Assembly (NCBI GenBank): GCA_027943245.1
Contig: JANDJZ010000947.1
Coordinates: forward strand, 1-13,645
Direction of reading: 5' to 3'
Source of the DNA: Acanthamoeba sp. SK_2022b
Lineage: Eukaryota > Discosea > Longamoebia > Acanthamoebidae
Length of the DNA stretch: 13,645 nt
A program made the translations under genes and the position numbers. Of this stretch, positions 1 through 6,322 are shown one piece after another (position 1 is the stretch's first letter; each line of letters begins with the position of its first letter). The notes beneath the pieces are model-generated. The model made no database searches. It was given only the letters and a program-made list of their open reading frames with translations, and was not told where the DNA came from.

Positions 1-150
1 GCCTTGGCCGACGGGGCCAGCCTCCCGATGGTCGGAAAGGCGCTGGGACACGCCAACAGTCGCGCCACAGAACGGTACGCCCATTTGAGCGATGACCCAG
101 TTCGGGCGCTTGCGGAACGGATTGGCGAGCGCTTCAGTCCTAAGGTGTGA
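1..150 (+). CDS. Tyrosine recombinase/integrase, C-terminal fragment (cut by window edge)
   Basis: The first 49 codons, read in frame 1, end at the TGA at 148-150. They look like the end of the catalytic domain of a phage-type tyrosine recombinase. A GKALGHANS stretch holds the conserved box-III histidine (residue 17 of the fragment), and RATERYAHL holds the nucleophilic tyrosine (residue 26). The tail then matches the usual DDPVRALAERIG-type ending of alphaproteobacterial integrases. Such enzymes insert and excise phages and genomic islands by strand exchange through a 3'-phosphotyrosine. The upstream part, with the first catalytic Arg and Lys, lies outside the window, so it is unknown whether the gene is intact. 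It transcribes towards the island-like genes on the right. No obvious att direct repeat could be identified within the window. Confidence 0.85.
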   Translation, partial: ALADGASLPMVGKALGHANSRATERYAHLSDDPVRALAERIGERFSPKV

Positions 151-283
151 CTTAGCAGGCACCTCTCTGATGGGCGGGTATGCCCCAAGGATCCAATCCG
201 AGTTTGACAGGCCGCAAGTTACGACACTCACGGCGCCCCAATAGGCCGACCAATAAACCTGCAATTTCGATAAACCCGACCCT

Positions 284-1099
284 TCAGCATTGGCCGGAGG
301 TCTCGGGCGGCAGAATTGGGCAGATCGCGAAGTCGAACACGCTATCGCGGCCGCACGCCTCACAGGTCCATTGGAAATCCTGGCGGATCTCGTCGGGAAA
401 TATCCGATGGATACCGTCGCAATTCTCGTGTGCGCATGGCGCTGGAAAGGCGTTCGTTGTCCAATTTCCCTCCCCGTCCTCCTCGAAGAAGACGAGATGG
501 TCAGCGCCGCAGGCTACGCATTTTGCGGGAAACTGACCTGTTTCGTCGCGCGGCAAGCGTTTGCGCATATCCTCGCCACATCTAAAGCACGGGCAGTGAG
601 AGAAGGTCCCCATAATGAAGGAGGTCTTCGCTGGAGTGACGACAGGATCGAGCTCCACAACCAAGGCTTCGCATCGACGCCGCAACTTTTCGAAGTCGGG
701 GCCGCCCTTCTCATTGAGCTGCTTCAGGGTCGGGAAGTGCAGGTAGCTCCCAATGGCGTCGTAATTGTCCTTTAACGTCGCTTGGCGGATGGGCTGCTCG
801 AAGAAGACAGCGGCGGGCGCGTCCACTCCGGGAGCCAGAGTGCGGGCTATCTTGACGGTCTGTGGAGTATCGGCTCGAGGGTCGATTTCAAGAAGCAGCT
901 TGAGAACCTTCGGCGGCTGCCACGTCTCATAGACGGTGGTCGGGACATCCCGCCTGTAGTCGTGCAGCCGGTCGTAAGCGATCGCCTCGAGCGTCAGGCG
1001 CAGTTCCAAGGCGGCATAGCGTAGGGCCTGGTCATCACCTTGGGCCAGCAGCGCCTTCGCCCGCGCGAGTGCCTGACGGGCCTCATGACGAAACTGCAT
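284..1099 (-). CDS. Double zinc-ribbon protein of unknown function
   Basis: This is a 271-residue protein whose family I do not recognise by name. The first ~150 residues are helical and rich in Leu, Ala and Arg, with a YAALELRLTLEAIAYDR stretch that looks like a helical-bundle core. From residue 165 on there are paired cysteines: C169/C171/C174 with C194/C197, and C222/C227 with C246/C249. This is the pattern of two consecutive zinc ribbons, each with a beta-rich aromatic core (HLVFFEE; FQWTCEACG). Zinc ribbons of this kind bind nucleic acid or protein partners, but no catalytic residues stand out. The start is supported by GGAAAGGG, 5 bases upstream of the ATG. It lies 24 bases downstream of the DUF2726-type gene on the same strand and probably forms a two-gene operon with it. 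Confidence 0.8.
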   Translation of the reverse strand: MQFRHEARQALARAKALLAQGDDQALRYAALELRLTLEAIAYDRLHDYRRDVPTTVYETWQPPKVLKLLLEIDPRADTPQTVKIARTLAPGVDAPAAVFFEQPIRQATLKDNYDAIGSYLHFPTLKQLNEKGGPDFEKLRRRCEALVVELDPVVTPAKTSFIMGTFSHCPCFRCGEDMRKRLPRDETGQFPAKCVACGADHLVFFEEDGEGNWTTNAFPAPCAHENCDGIHRIFPDEIRQDFQWTCEACGRDSVFDFAICPILPPETSGQC

Positions 1100-1104
1100 G
1101 CCTG

Positions 1105-1112
1105 CCCTTTCC
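1105..1112 (-). promoter_or_regulatory. Shine-Dalgarno site of the zinc-ribbon gene
   Basis: Read on the minus strand this is GGAAAGGG, 5 bases before the ATG at 1099. It is one of the strongest ribosome-binding sites in the window and fixes the start of the downstream gene. It lies in the 24-base gap after the DUF2726-type gene, which indicates independent initiation within one transcript. Confidence 0.6.
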
Positions 1113-1123
1113 GAAAATCGATG

Positions 1124-1996
1124 TCACAGGCGCCACCGATCTGTGACGTCGCCGCAGGAATGACTCCCTCGAAGCTGGAGGCCACCCATCAAGTCGCGGG
1201 CTTCCGCGTAAACAGACTCAATCGGTTTGCCGCCTTCGCCGCTCTGAACCCAGCGCTCGACACGGTCAGCCAGCTTAACGGACAGAATTTCACTCAGGAG
1301 GTCGCCAAAGGGTGCCGGGAAGTTCTGATCGCGCATCGCGCCCTTGGCCAGGATTCCGATCGTCGGGGTGACGGCGATCAGTTCTGCGCCTCGATAAAGC
1401 TTGTCGTCCGTCAGACCAAAGAAGCCGGATCCGCACGGATGGTGGATCAGGCCACGCTTGTGCAGCCGCTCGATGCGCACCCGCGGCAACCCGGAGATCC
1501 AGTAAGGAAACTTCGGCTCACCCGGCTCCATGCTCATTAGGAAAAATGGATCGAAATCCTCTTCCCAGGAAATCCGCCCTGCTTCTTGCTCCGCGTCGAA
1601 CGCCACCTTCATCTCGGCCACTTCGACCAGCCAGCCAAGAAGAGTGAGGTGGCTATAGCCAGTGGTGAGATGCTCGCTGTGGATTCGAAGGATCGGCAGG
1701 TTGTCTCGCTTGCAGAGCTCGTCCTTCTTGGCGTCTCGCTCCCGCTGGCGGGCACTTTGGTGCGACGCCCCGTCGAACTCGATCGCATAGACCGGATCCC
1801 AGTCATTGCGACAGATCACAAAATCGAAGTGCGCTTTTAGCGCATAGGTCTTGAGGTCGCCGGTCGCCCCAACTTCGTCGGGATCGATCACGTCCGCGAC
1901 CCGGACCTTCGGAAAAACTGACAGGCCGAATCGGTCGGCGATCGGCTTGACCGCGTTGTGGGTCATCTGCTCGTAACGATCGACAAGGCGTTTCAC
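1124..1996 (-). CDS. DUF2726-like PD-(D/E)XK nuclease-fold protein
   Basis: This is a 290-residue protein. Residues ~50-110 match the DUF2726/DUF559/Vsr-like nuclease core: HFDFVICRND (D58 on the first core strand), then YAIEFDGASH (E73, D75), a basic helix with RERDAKKDEL (D88, K90, K91), and a final strand reading LPILRI. In this superfamily the acidic residues and lysine coordinate metal for phosphodiester cleavage. The remaining ~180 residues are unassigned and may bind DNA or a partner. The start is a GTG at 1994-1996 preceded by GGAG at about 6-7 bases; no better ATG lies upstream in frame. It is the first gene of a probable operon with the double zinc-ribbon gene. The target (DNA or RNA, self or foreign) cannot be read from sequence. 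A divergent intergenic region upstream should hold its promoter. Confidence 0.75.
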   Translation of the reverse strand: MKRLVDRYEQMTHNAVKPIADRFGLSVFPKVRVADVIDPDEVGATGDLKTYALKAHFDFVICRNDWDPVYAIEFDGASHQSARQRERDAKKDELCKRDNLPILRIHSEHLTTGYSHLTLLGWLVEVAEMKVAFDAEQEAGRISWEEDFDPFFLMSMEPGEPKFPYWISGLPRVRIERLHKRGLIHHPCGSGFFGLTDDKLYRGAELIAVTPTIGILAKGAMRDQNFPAPFGDLLSEILSVKLADRVERWVQSGEGGKPIESVYAEARDLMGGLQLRGSHSCGDVTDRWRL

Positions 1997-2075
1997 GGCG
2001 AGCTCCGGGTGTGACGTAGAAGCCTTAGCACAGAGAGAACATAAGGCGAACTACACGGTGGGATTGATACTCCCG

Positions 2076-2102
2076 TGCGCGACCGCTGCGCGATAGTCGC
2101 GC
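2076..2102. promoter_or_regulatory. Candidate operator: repeated TGCGCGA with an inverted copy
   Basis: The 193-base divergent region between the DUF2726-type gene (minus) and the small plus-strand gene contains TGCGCGA at 2076-2082 and again at 2087-2093, exactly 11 bases apart. A perfect inverted half-site TCGCGC follows at 2097-2102, so 2088-2102 forms a 6-bp stem with a 3-base loop. One-turn spacing plus dyad symmetry in a divergent promoter suggests a regulator-binding site. There is no T-run, so it is not a typical terminator. In GC-rich DNA such words can arise by chance. Confidence 0.3.
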
Positions 2103-2189
2103 GAGACGGACACCCTGCGATTGCAGCCCAGCTTTGCCGTATCCATATCTGCGACGGTCGAGTGTTTCGGCGGGACGGGGGCGCCGCAC

Positions 2190-2516
2190 ATGGCCACTGC
2201 AAACTATTGGCTTAGCTTCATGGTCGCGACTGACCGTTCCGCGGCGAAAGGCGTCGAGTCTCTTCGCCGCCAGTCGATCTACGCGGCCGTCCAGGTCTTA
2301 GACTCGGGCTACTGGGACGAGACGGCCTCATTCATTCTGTTCGAAGCCGATGATGACATCGAGGTGGTCGGCAAGGCGGTGGTCGCCGGCCTCGATCCTA
2401 ATCTCGACCTCCTGATACTCCGAAAGGTGTCAAGCACGAGCGCCCGGTACAGGGGGAAGGTCACGCAGCCGACGTCTCTGCGCGGCTACGTCGCAAACAT
2501 GGCCCGCTTGAGCTGA
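2190..2516 (+). CDS. Small protein, possible ferredoxin-like (Cas2/SinR-like) fold
   Basis: This is a 108-residue protein. The ATG at 2190 is preferred to in-frame upstream alternatives because GACGGGGG lies 8 bases before it and the upstream residues look non-coding. The pattern fits beta-alpha-beta-beta-alpha-beta: strand NYWLSFMVA, a long helix (residues ~17-40), strand TASFILFEAD, helix VVGKAVVAGL, strand LDLLILRKV. That order and length resemble small Cas2/SinR/VapD-like ferredoxin folds, which include nucleases and inactive relatives, but I cannot identify a conserved catalytic Asp with confidence. It ends in tandem stops (TGA, TAA) just before the D-QxK nuclease reading frame, which continues in the same phase. 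The fold guess is weak; it may be another small alpha/beta protein. Confidence 0.6.
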   Translation: MATANYWLSFMVATDRSAAKGVESLRRQSIYAAVQVLDSGYWDETASFILFEADDDIEVVGKAVVAGLDPNLDLLILRKVSSTSARYRGKVTQPTSLRGYVANMARLS

Positions 2517-2525
2517 TAAGCCTGA

Positions 2526-3449
2526 TCTTTACAGGGGCACGCCCCGCCCGCCTATTGGCAGCAGTTCGAAGACCTGACTGTAGGCGCGGCCCGTGTCGTG
2601 TTCGGCGACCCGACGCCGCAGAAGGTCGGGCGGCAGGGCCAGAGCCAGAACGGACTGGACGTGCTCGTTCAGGCGGAAGATGGCCGCACAATCGGCATCC
2701 AGTGCAAACAGCGCGATGAGCGCGACGCGGACAATGTGCTTCTGGCTGGCGGGGCCATCACGGCCAAGGCGCTGATGGACGCCGTCCGGCGCGCCGAACG
2801 TCATCCGGCGAAACTGGACCTGTTTATTCTCGCGACGACCGCCAAGCCGGACCGGGCAATCCAGAACAAGGCGGCCGCCATGACGGCTGCCCGCAAGAAG
2901 GTTGGAAAGTTCGGCATCCTGACCTGGTCCTGGGGCGACTATGACGCTGTCTTGAATCGCGATGCACGGCTGCAGGATGAATATTATCGGACCGTCGCCC
3001 AAGGGCTCACGGCGCCCGAGCGCGATCAGAAACTGCTCGGGCTTTTCGCGGTCGCTTTTGATCGTCCTGCGTTTCGCGACCCGTTGAGCTGCGAGCATGC
3101 CGACAATTTCAAACAGGCCCTAATCGACACTCAGCGCCTTCTCGCGACCGGTGATCTTCTCGACAGGGAGGGGCGACGGGTGCAACGGGCTATTGGTGGG
3201 GTTCGCACGCTCAACGATAACGATCTTCGTCTTGGAGCTGAGGCTCTAGCCGGTGAGCTGAACGACTTCAGGACCACCTTGCTGAGAGCCGAACGAAACG
3301 GCGATGTAAGCCAGCACAATGACTGGCTGATGATCCCGAACTCGGCGGTCCAAGAGGCTTTGGAAAACAAGCGGCGTCGCGTGGTCGCAACCTTAAATCG
3401 ATTACTCCTTGCCGTTGACCTTGCACCGCTCCCGCAACATTTCTCGTGA
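2526..3449 (+). pseudogene. D-QxK (Mrr-like) PD-(D/E)XK nuclease lacking a usable start codon
   Basis: The open frame begins after a TGA at 2523-2525 and runs 307 codons. It carries a nuclease core: YWQQFEDLTV (an N-terminal module usual in this kind of protein), GRQGQSQNGLDVLV with the metal-binding Asp, then TIGIQCKQRD giving the Q-x-K of Mrr-like enzymes. A segment near AFDRPAF follows, and then a helical C-terminus. No ATG, GTG or TTG lies between the stop and the YWQQFEDL motif. The first conventional start is GTG 2598, which would remove that motif. The gene is therefore either 5'-truncated or frameshifted, or it starts at a rare codon (for example CTG 2574), or it begins at GTG 2598 as a shortened protein. 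The catalytic residues are all downstream of 2598. It follows the small 2190-2516 gene in the same phase. Confidence 0.6.
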
Positions 3450-3620
3450 TACCCTGGATGTGCAGCGGCGCCAGCGTCCTCAAGGACAGGCGTGTGCTTG
3501 GGCCCGTGGAGTTGTTCTACCCCGTCGATCTCGTGACATTCTGACCTGCGGGTGCCTGCACCGCCATCAGCCTTGGCTGCACCGCTTGTTCCCGCTGTTG
3601 AAGACAGATGAAAGGATCGC

Positions 3621-4172
3621 ATGGAAAAGTACCGCATCGCGCTAACCGAGGCCGAAGAAGCGCTGGTCTCCAAGATCGACCTGCGCCTGTCTCATCGCAA
3701 TCACGATGAAGCCCACGCCGCTTACAACGCGAACGCCGAACCAATTCTCGCCCTCCTGGCCTCACTCAGCGAGCGAGACGGCGTGCCGCCGCAGAGGATC
3801 CGCTATTGGAACGATATCGAATACAATCCCGGCCGGGTCAAAGCATCGAGAAAGGGCGGGTTCGAGCGCAATAACTGCTTGGGCGAAGACATCTACACGC
3901 ACCCGCATTTCATCAAGCACCTTCGCTACATATTGCTCGGCGCCGACTTGCCGGAGGCGCTTATTCTCGATTTCGCGAAACAAGCTGGGAATCCGGAGTG
4001 GATAACGCTCAGCGACGCTATCCCGCTTGGCAAACACGCCCGCAAACTCGTGCGTCAATACGGTCTGGAGGCTCATCAGGCTTCGGAAGAGTTCTTCAAG
4101 CTGTGCTTGGACATGGGTCTGAGCCTCTCGGTCGCCTTAAGCATCATGAAGTCAGTCAAACAGGCCCGGTAA
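3621..4172 (+). CDS. Conserved-looking hypothetical protein, 183 aa
   Basis: I do not recognise this family. The start at ATG 3621 has AAAGGA 4 bases upstream. The protein appears soluble and mostly helical: residues ~1-50 look like a helical hairpin, followed by a polar, aromatic and well-structured middle (RYWNDIEYNPGRVKASRKG, then FERNNCLGEDIYTHPHFIKH) that looks like a conserved functional core. After that come LRYILLGADLPEALI and a helical tail. It has no signal peptide, membrane segment or recognisable catalytic motif. It lies 171 bases after the D-QxK nuclease and 77 bases before hipB, so it may be transcribed alone or with either neighbour. Codon use looks like its neighbours. Confidence 0.7.
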   Translation: MEKYRIALTEAEEALVSKIDLRLSHRNHDEAHAAYNANAEPILALLASLSERDGVPPQRIRYWNDIEYNPGRVKASRKGGFERNNCLGEDIYTHPHFIKHLRYILLGADLPEALILDFAKQAGNPEWITLSDAIPLGKHARKLVRQYGLEAHQASEEFFKLCLDMGLSLSVALSIMKSVKQAR

Positions 4173-4199
4173 AGGCCCACTGCGGGGCGTTAGATAAAT

Positions 4200-4217
4200 T
4201 GTAAGCTTCGTGCTACA
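4200..4217. promoter_or_regulatory. Candidate hipBA promoter/operator dyad
   Basis: The 77-base gap before hipB is the most AT-rich short stretch nearby and contains an imperfect dyad: TGTAAGC (4200-4206), a 5-base spacer, then GCTACA (4212-4217). The arms are complementary apart from one bulged A. TACATA at 4214-4219 could serve as a -10 element, though no good -35 hexamer at 16-18 bp is clear. HipB-family antitoxins bind dyads in their own promoters, so this is a reasonable autoregulatory site. It does not match the E. coli HipB operator. Confidence 0.3.
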
Positions 4218-4237
4218 TATTCAGCCAATCCGTAGTG

Positions 4238-4246
4238 CGAAGGTGT
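4238..4246 (+). promoter_or_regulatory. Shine-Dalgarno site choosing the hipB start
   Basis: A GAAGGTG motif lies about 4 bases before ATG 4250 and argues for that start over the GTG at 4235, which has no comparable site and would add only five residues. Confidence 0.5.
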
Positions 4247-4249
4247 CAA

Positions 4250-4585
4250 ATGCCTACACCGCATACCCCTCCCGCCGCTGTACGACGCATCCTGCGTAAG
4301 CTCGGCGCAGACATCCACGACGCCCGTCGGCGTCGGCGGCTGCCAATGGCCGTCGTCGCGGAGCGCGCCTTCACGTCCCGTTCGACCCTGCAGAAGATCG
4401 AGGCTGGCGATACCAATGTCAGCATCGGCATCTATGCTGGCGTCCTTCAGGCGCTCGGCCTGCTCGACGGTCTGGGCCAGATCGCCGACATCGGCAACGA
4501 CCCGGTCGGACAAGCTCTGGCCAGCGCGGAACTGCCCAAGCACGTCCATCTCAAGCGAACAGGCGGATCATCTCGCGATGGCTGA
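4250..4585 (+). CDS. hipB: HipB-like XRE-family antitoxin/repressor
   Basis: This is a 111-residue protein with one Cro/C1-type helix-turn-helix at about residues 17-70. It reads GADIHDARRRRRLPMAVVAE, then FTSRSTLQKIEAGDTNVSIG as the turn and recognition helix, and IYAGVLQALGL as the closing helix. Its place directly before hipA identifies it as the HipB-type partner. In characterised systems HipB dimers bind the operon promoter and hold HipA inactive. The C-terminal ~40 residues vary and probably contact the kinase. The stop codon lies inside the start of hipA (8-base overlap), which implies translational coupling. It is probably autoregulated from the short AT-rich region upstream. Confidence 0.85.
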   Translation: MPTPHTPPAAVRRILRKLGADIHDARRRRRLPMAVVAERAFTSRSTLQKIEAGDTNVSIGIYAGVLQALGLLDGLGQIADIGNDPVGQALASAELPKHVHLKRTGGSSRDG

Positions 4586-5825
4586 CTTTGAGGTACATCT
4601 GGACCTGGATGGACGCACGCGCCCTATCGGCCTGGCGAGGAGCAATCGCGTTCGAGGCACGGAGACCATCCTTTTCGAATATGATGGCGCGTGGCTCGCC
4701 GATCCAGACCGGTTCTCGCTAGAGCCTGCCCTTGCCCTGACCCGCGGCGCCTTCGCCCCTCCTGCCGGACTGGCGACTTTCGGCTCCATCGGAGACTCGG
4801 CGCCCGACACATGGGGGCGCCGTCTTATGCAACGGGCCGAGCGCCGTCTTGCCGAACGCGAAGGCCGCGCCGTTCGCACCCTTGCAGAAAGCGATTACCT
4901 GCTCGGCGTCGCCGACGAGACCCGCTTGGGCGCCCTCAGATTCCGTCGGGCGGGCGAAGATATGTTCCAAGCCCCGATTCGCGCCGGCGTCCCCGCCCTG
5001 ATCGAACTCGGGCGACTGCTCCAGATCACCGAACGGGTCCTCCGCGACGAGGAAACGGACGAGGACCTTCAACTCATCTTCGCCCCCGGCTCTTCCCTGG
5101 GCGGCGCCCGGCCCAAAGCATCGGTCATCGACCAGCACGGACACCTCTCCATCGCCAAATTCCCGAAGGAGACCGACGAATACAGCATGGAGACATGGGA
5201 AGAGATCGCGCTGCGCCTAGCCGAGCAGTCGGGTATCACCACGCCGCACCATGAACTGATCGAGGTCGCCGGCAAGGCGGTGATGCTATCGCGGCGCTTC
5301 GACCGCGCCGGGCCGATCCGCACGCCTTTCCTGTCAGCTATGGCGATGATGGGCGCCAAGGACGGCGAGCGCGGCAGCTACCCGGAGATCGTCGACGCGC
5401 TTACGCAACATGGCGCGCAGGGGAAGACCGACGCTCACGCCCTCTATCGGCGGGTCGTCTTCAACGTGCTGATTTCCAATGTAGATGATCACCTGCGCAA
5501 CCATGGCTTCCTCTGGCTCGGCAAGGCGGGATGGTCTCTCTCTCCCGCCTACGACCTCAACCCCGTGCCCACCGACCTCAAGGCGCGCGTGCTGACGACG
5601 AATATCGACCTGGACGAGGGCACCTGCTCGCTCGATCTGCTTGAGGCGGCCTCGGAGTTCTTTGGCCTCACATTGCTGCAGGCCCGCGCAATCATCAAAG
5701 AGGTTGCAACCGTGACCGCGACATGGCGTGAAACCGCCAAGGTCGTGGGTGCCCGCTCCGCCGAGATTGCTCGGATGGCCAGCGCCTTCGAGCACGATGA
5801 TCTCAAGCAGGCGCTGGCGCTATGA
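4578..5825 (+). CDS. hipA: HipA-family serine/threonine kinase toxin
   Basis: This is a 415-residue protein, near the usual ~440 of HipA. N-terminal HipA subdomain: residues ~1-110. Glycine-rich ATP loop: GSSLGGARPK (171-180). Nucleotide-binding Lys: SIAKF (K194). An FDR motif is at 241-243. Catalytic loop: NVLISNVDDHLRNHG (D303/D304, N308). Mg-binding loop: LSPAYDLNP (D326). All key kinase elements are present, so it should be active. E. coli HipA phosphorylates glutamyl-tRNA synthetase and triggers growth arrest; the substrate here is unknown. ATG 4578 was chosen because it overlaps the hipB stop and the HipA domain begins there; an upstream in-frame extension to 4416 only shadows hipB. Its stop overlaps the next gene's start (ATGA), so the operon continues beyond a normal hipBA pair. 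Confidence 0.92.
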   Translation: MADFEVHLDLDGRTRPIGLARSNRVRGTETILFEYDGAWLADPDRFSLEPALALTRGAFAPPAGLATFGSIGDSAPDTWGRRLMQRAERRLAEREGRAVRTLAESDYLLGVADETRLGALRFRRAGEDMFQAPIRAGVPALIELGRLLQITERVLRDEETDEDLQLIFAPGSSLGGARPKASVIDQHGHLSIAKFPKETDEYSMETWEEIALRLAEQSGITTPHHELIEVAGKAVMLSRRFDRAGPIRTPFLSAMAMMGAKDGERGSYPEIVDALTQHGAQGKTDAHALYRRVVFNVLISNVDDHLRNHGFLWLGKAGWSLSPAYDLNPVPTDLKARVLTTNIDLDEGTCSLDLLEAASEFFGLTLLQARAIIKEVATVTATWRETAKVVGARSAEIARMASAFEHDDLKQALAL

Positions 5826-6322
5826 CCATGCTGGTGGCGCGCGCGCAACTGAACTTCGTGACCGACCTTGTCGCTCGATTTGAGCGTTACGACAGCACGA
5901 TGCGGCCGGTTGCCGAATATCAGTCGCAATACATCGCGATCATCGCTCTACTCAGGTCCGTCGGGCACGTGTTCGACAAGGTCGATTGCGCCGACGACCA
6001 GCGCCGATCGTGGAGTACGACGAGATGGCGGGAGTGGAAGAAGGCACCGATCTTCCGGGAGTTTATTGAGCCGGCGCGCAACGTTCTGCTCAAGGAGTTT
6101 CAGGGCGGACTTGAGCTTCAAAACAGTGCGTTCGACACCATTGCCGTGGTAGCCGATCCCGGCGTGCCCGACGGCTTCTCCCATGTCGCTGCCTTTGACT
6201 CCGCCAAGTTGCGCGACGCCGAGGGGCAACCAATTCTCGTGAAAATTCGCGAGGCCCTGACGTTCTGGGACCGTTGCCTGAGGGAGGCCGAGGCTGAGTT
6301 GCCAGAAGCGGCAACCCAATGA
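5822..6322 (+). CDS. Hypothetical protein in the hip operon, 166 aa, helical
   Basis: The family is unrecognised. The ATG at 5822 sits in an ATGA overlap with the hipA stop; a second ATG at 5828 is possible. The sequence is predicted to be mostly helical and soluble. A central segment, WREWKKAPIFREFIEPARNVLLKEF, contains RNVLLK, which resembles the R-N-x3-H motif of HEPN domains with the His replaced by Lys. Similar ERN-x-x-LK-type motifs occur in small helical proteins of unknown role, so this could be an inactive HEPN-like partner. It lacks the GSx10DxD signature of MNT antitoxins. Its stop overlaps the start of the HEPN-motif gene by another ATGA, so the two are likely co-translated and may form a complex. 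Function is not established. Confidence 0.7.
   Translation: MTMLVARAQLNFVTDLVARFERYDSTMRPVAEYQSQYIAIIALLRSVGHVFDKVDCADDQRRSWSTTRWREWKKAPIFREFIEPARNVLLKEFQGGLELQNSAFDTIAVVADPGVPDGFSHVAAFDSAKLRDAEGQPILVKIREALTFWDRCLREAEAELPEAATQ

Noticed and set aside
290..775. 161-codon plus-strand frame
   Set aside because: It is antisense to the zinc-ribbon gene, whose cysteine pattern and ribosome site support the minus strand.
2088..2102. Rho-independent terminator
   Set aside because: The hairpin is short and lacks a following T-run; it also lies between divergent gene starts, not after a gene end.
4691..5254. 187-codon plus-strand frame inside hipA
   Set aside because: It is Arg/Pro-rich, typical of a +1 shadow of a GC-rich gene; hipA is well supported in the other frame.
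5822..6322. MNT-type antitoxin for the HEPN protein
   Set aside because: The nucleotidyltransferase signature GSx10DxD is absent and the protein appears all-helical.
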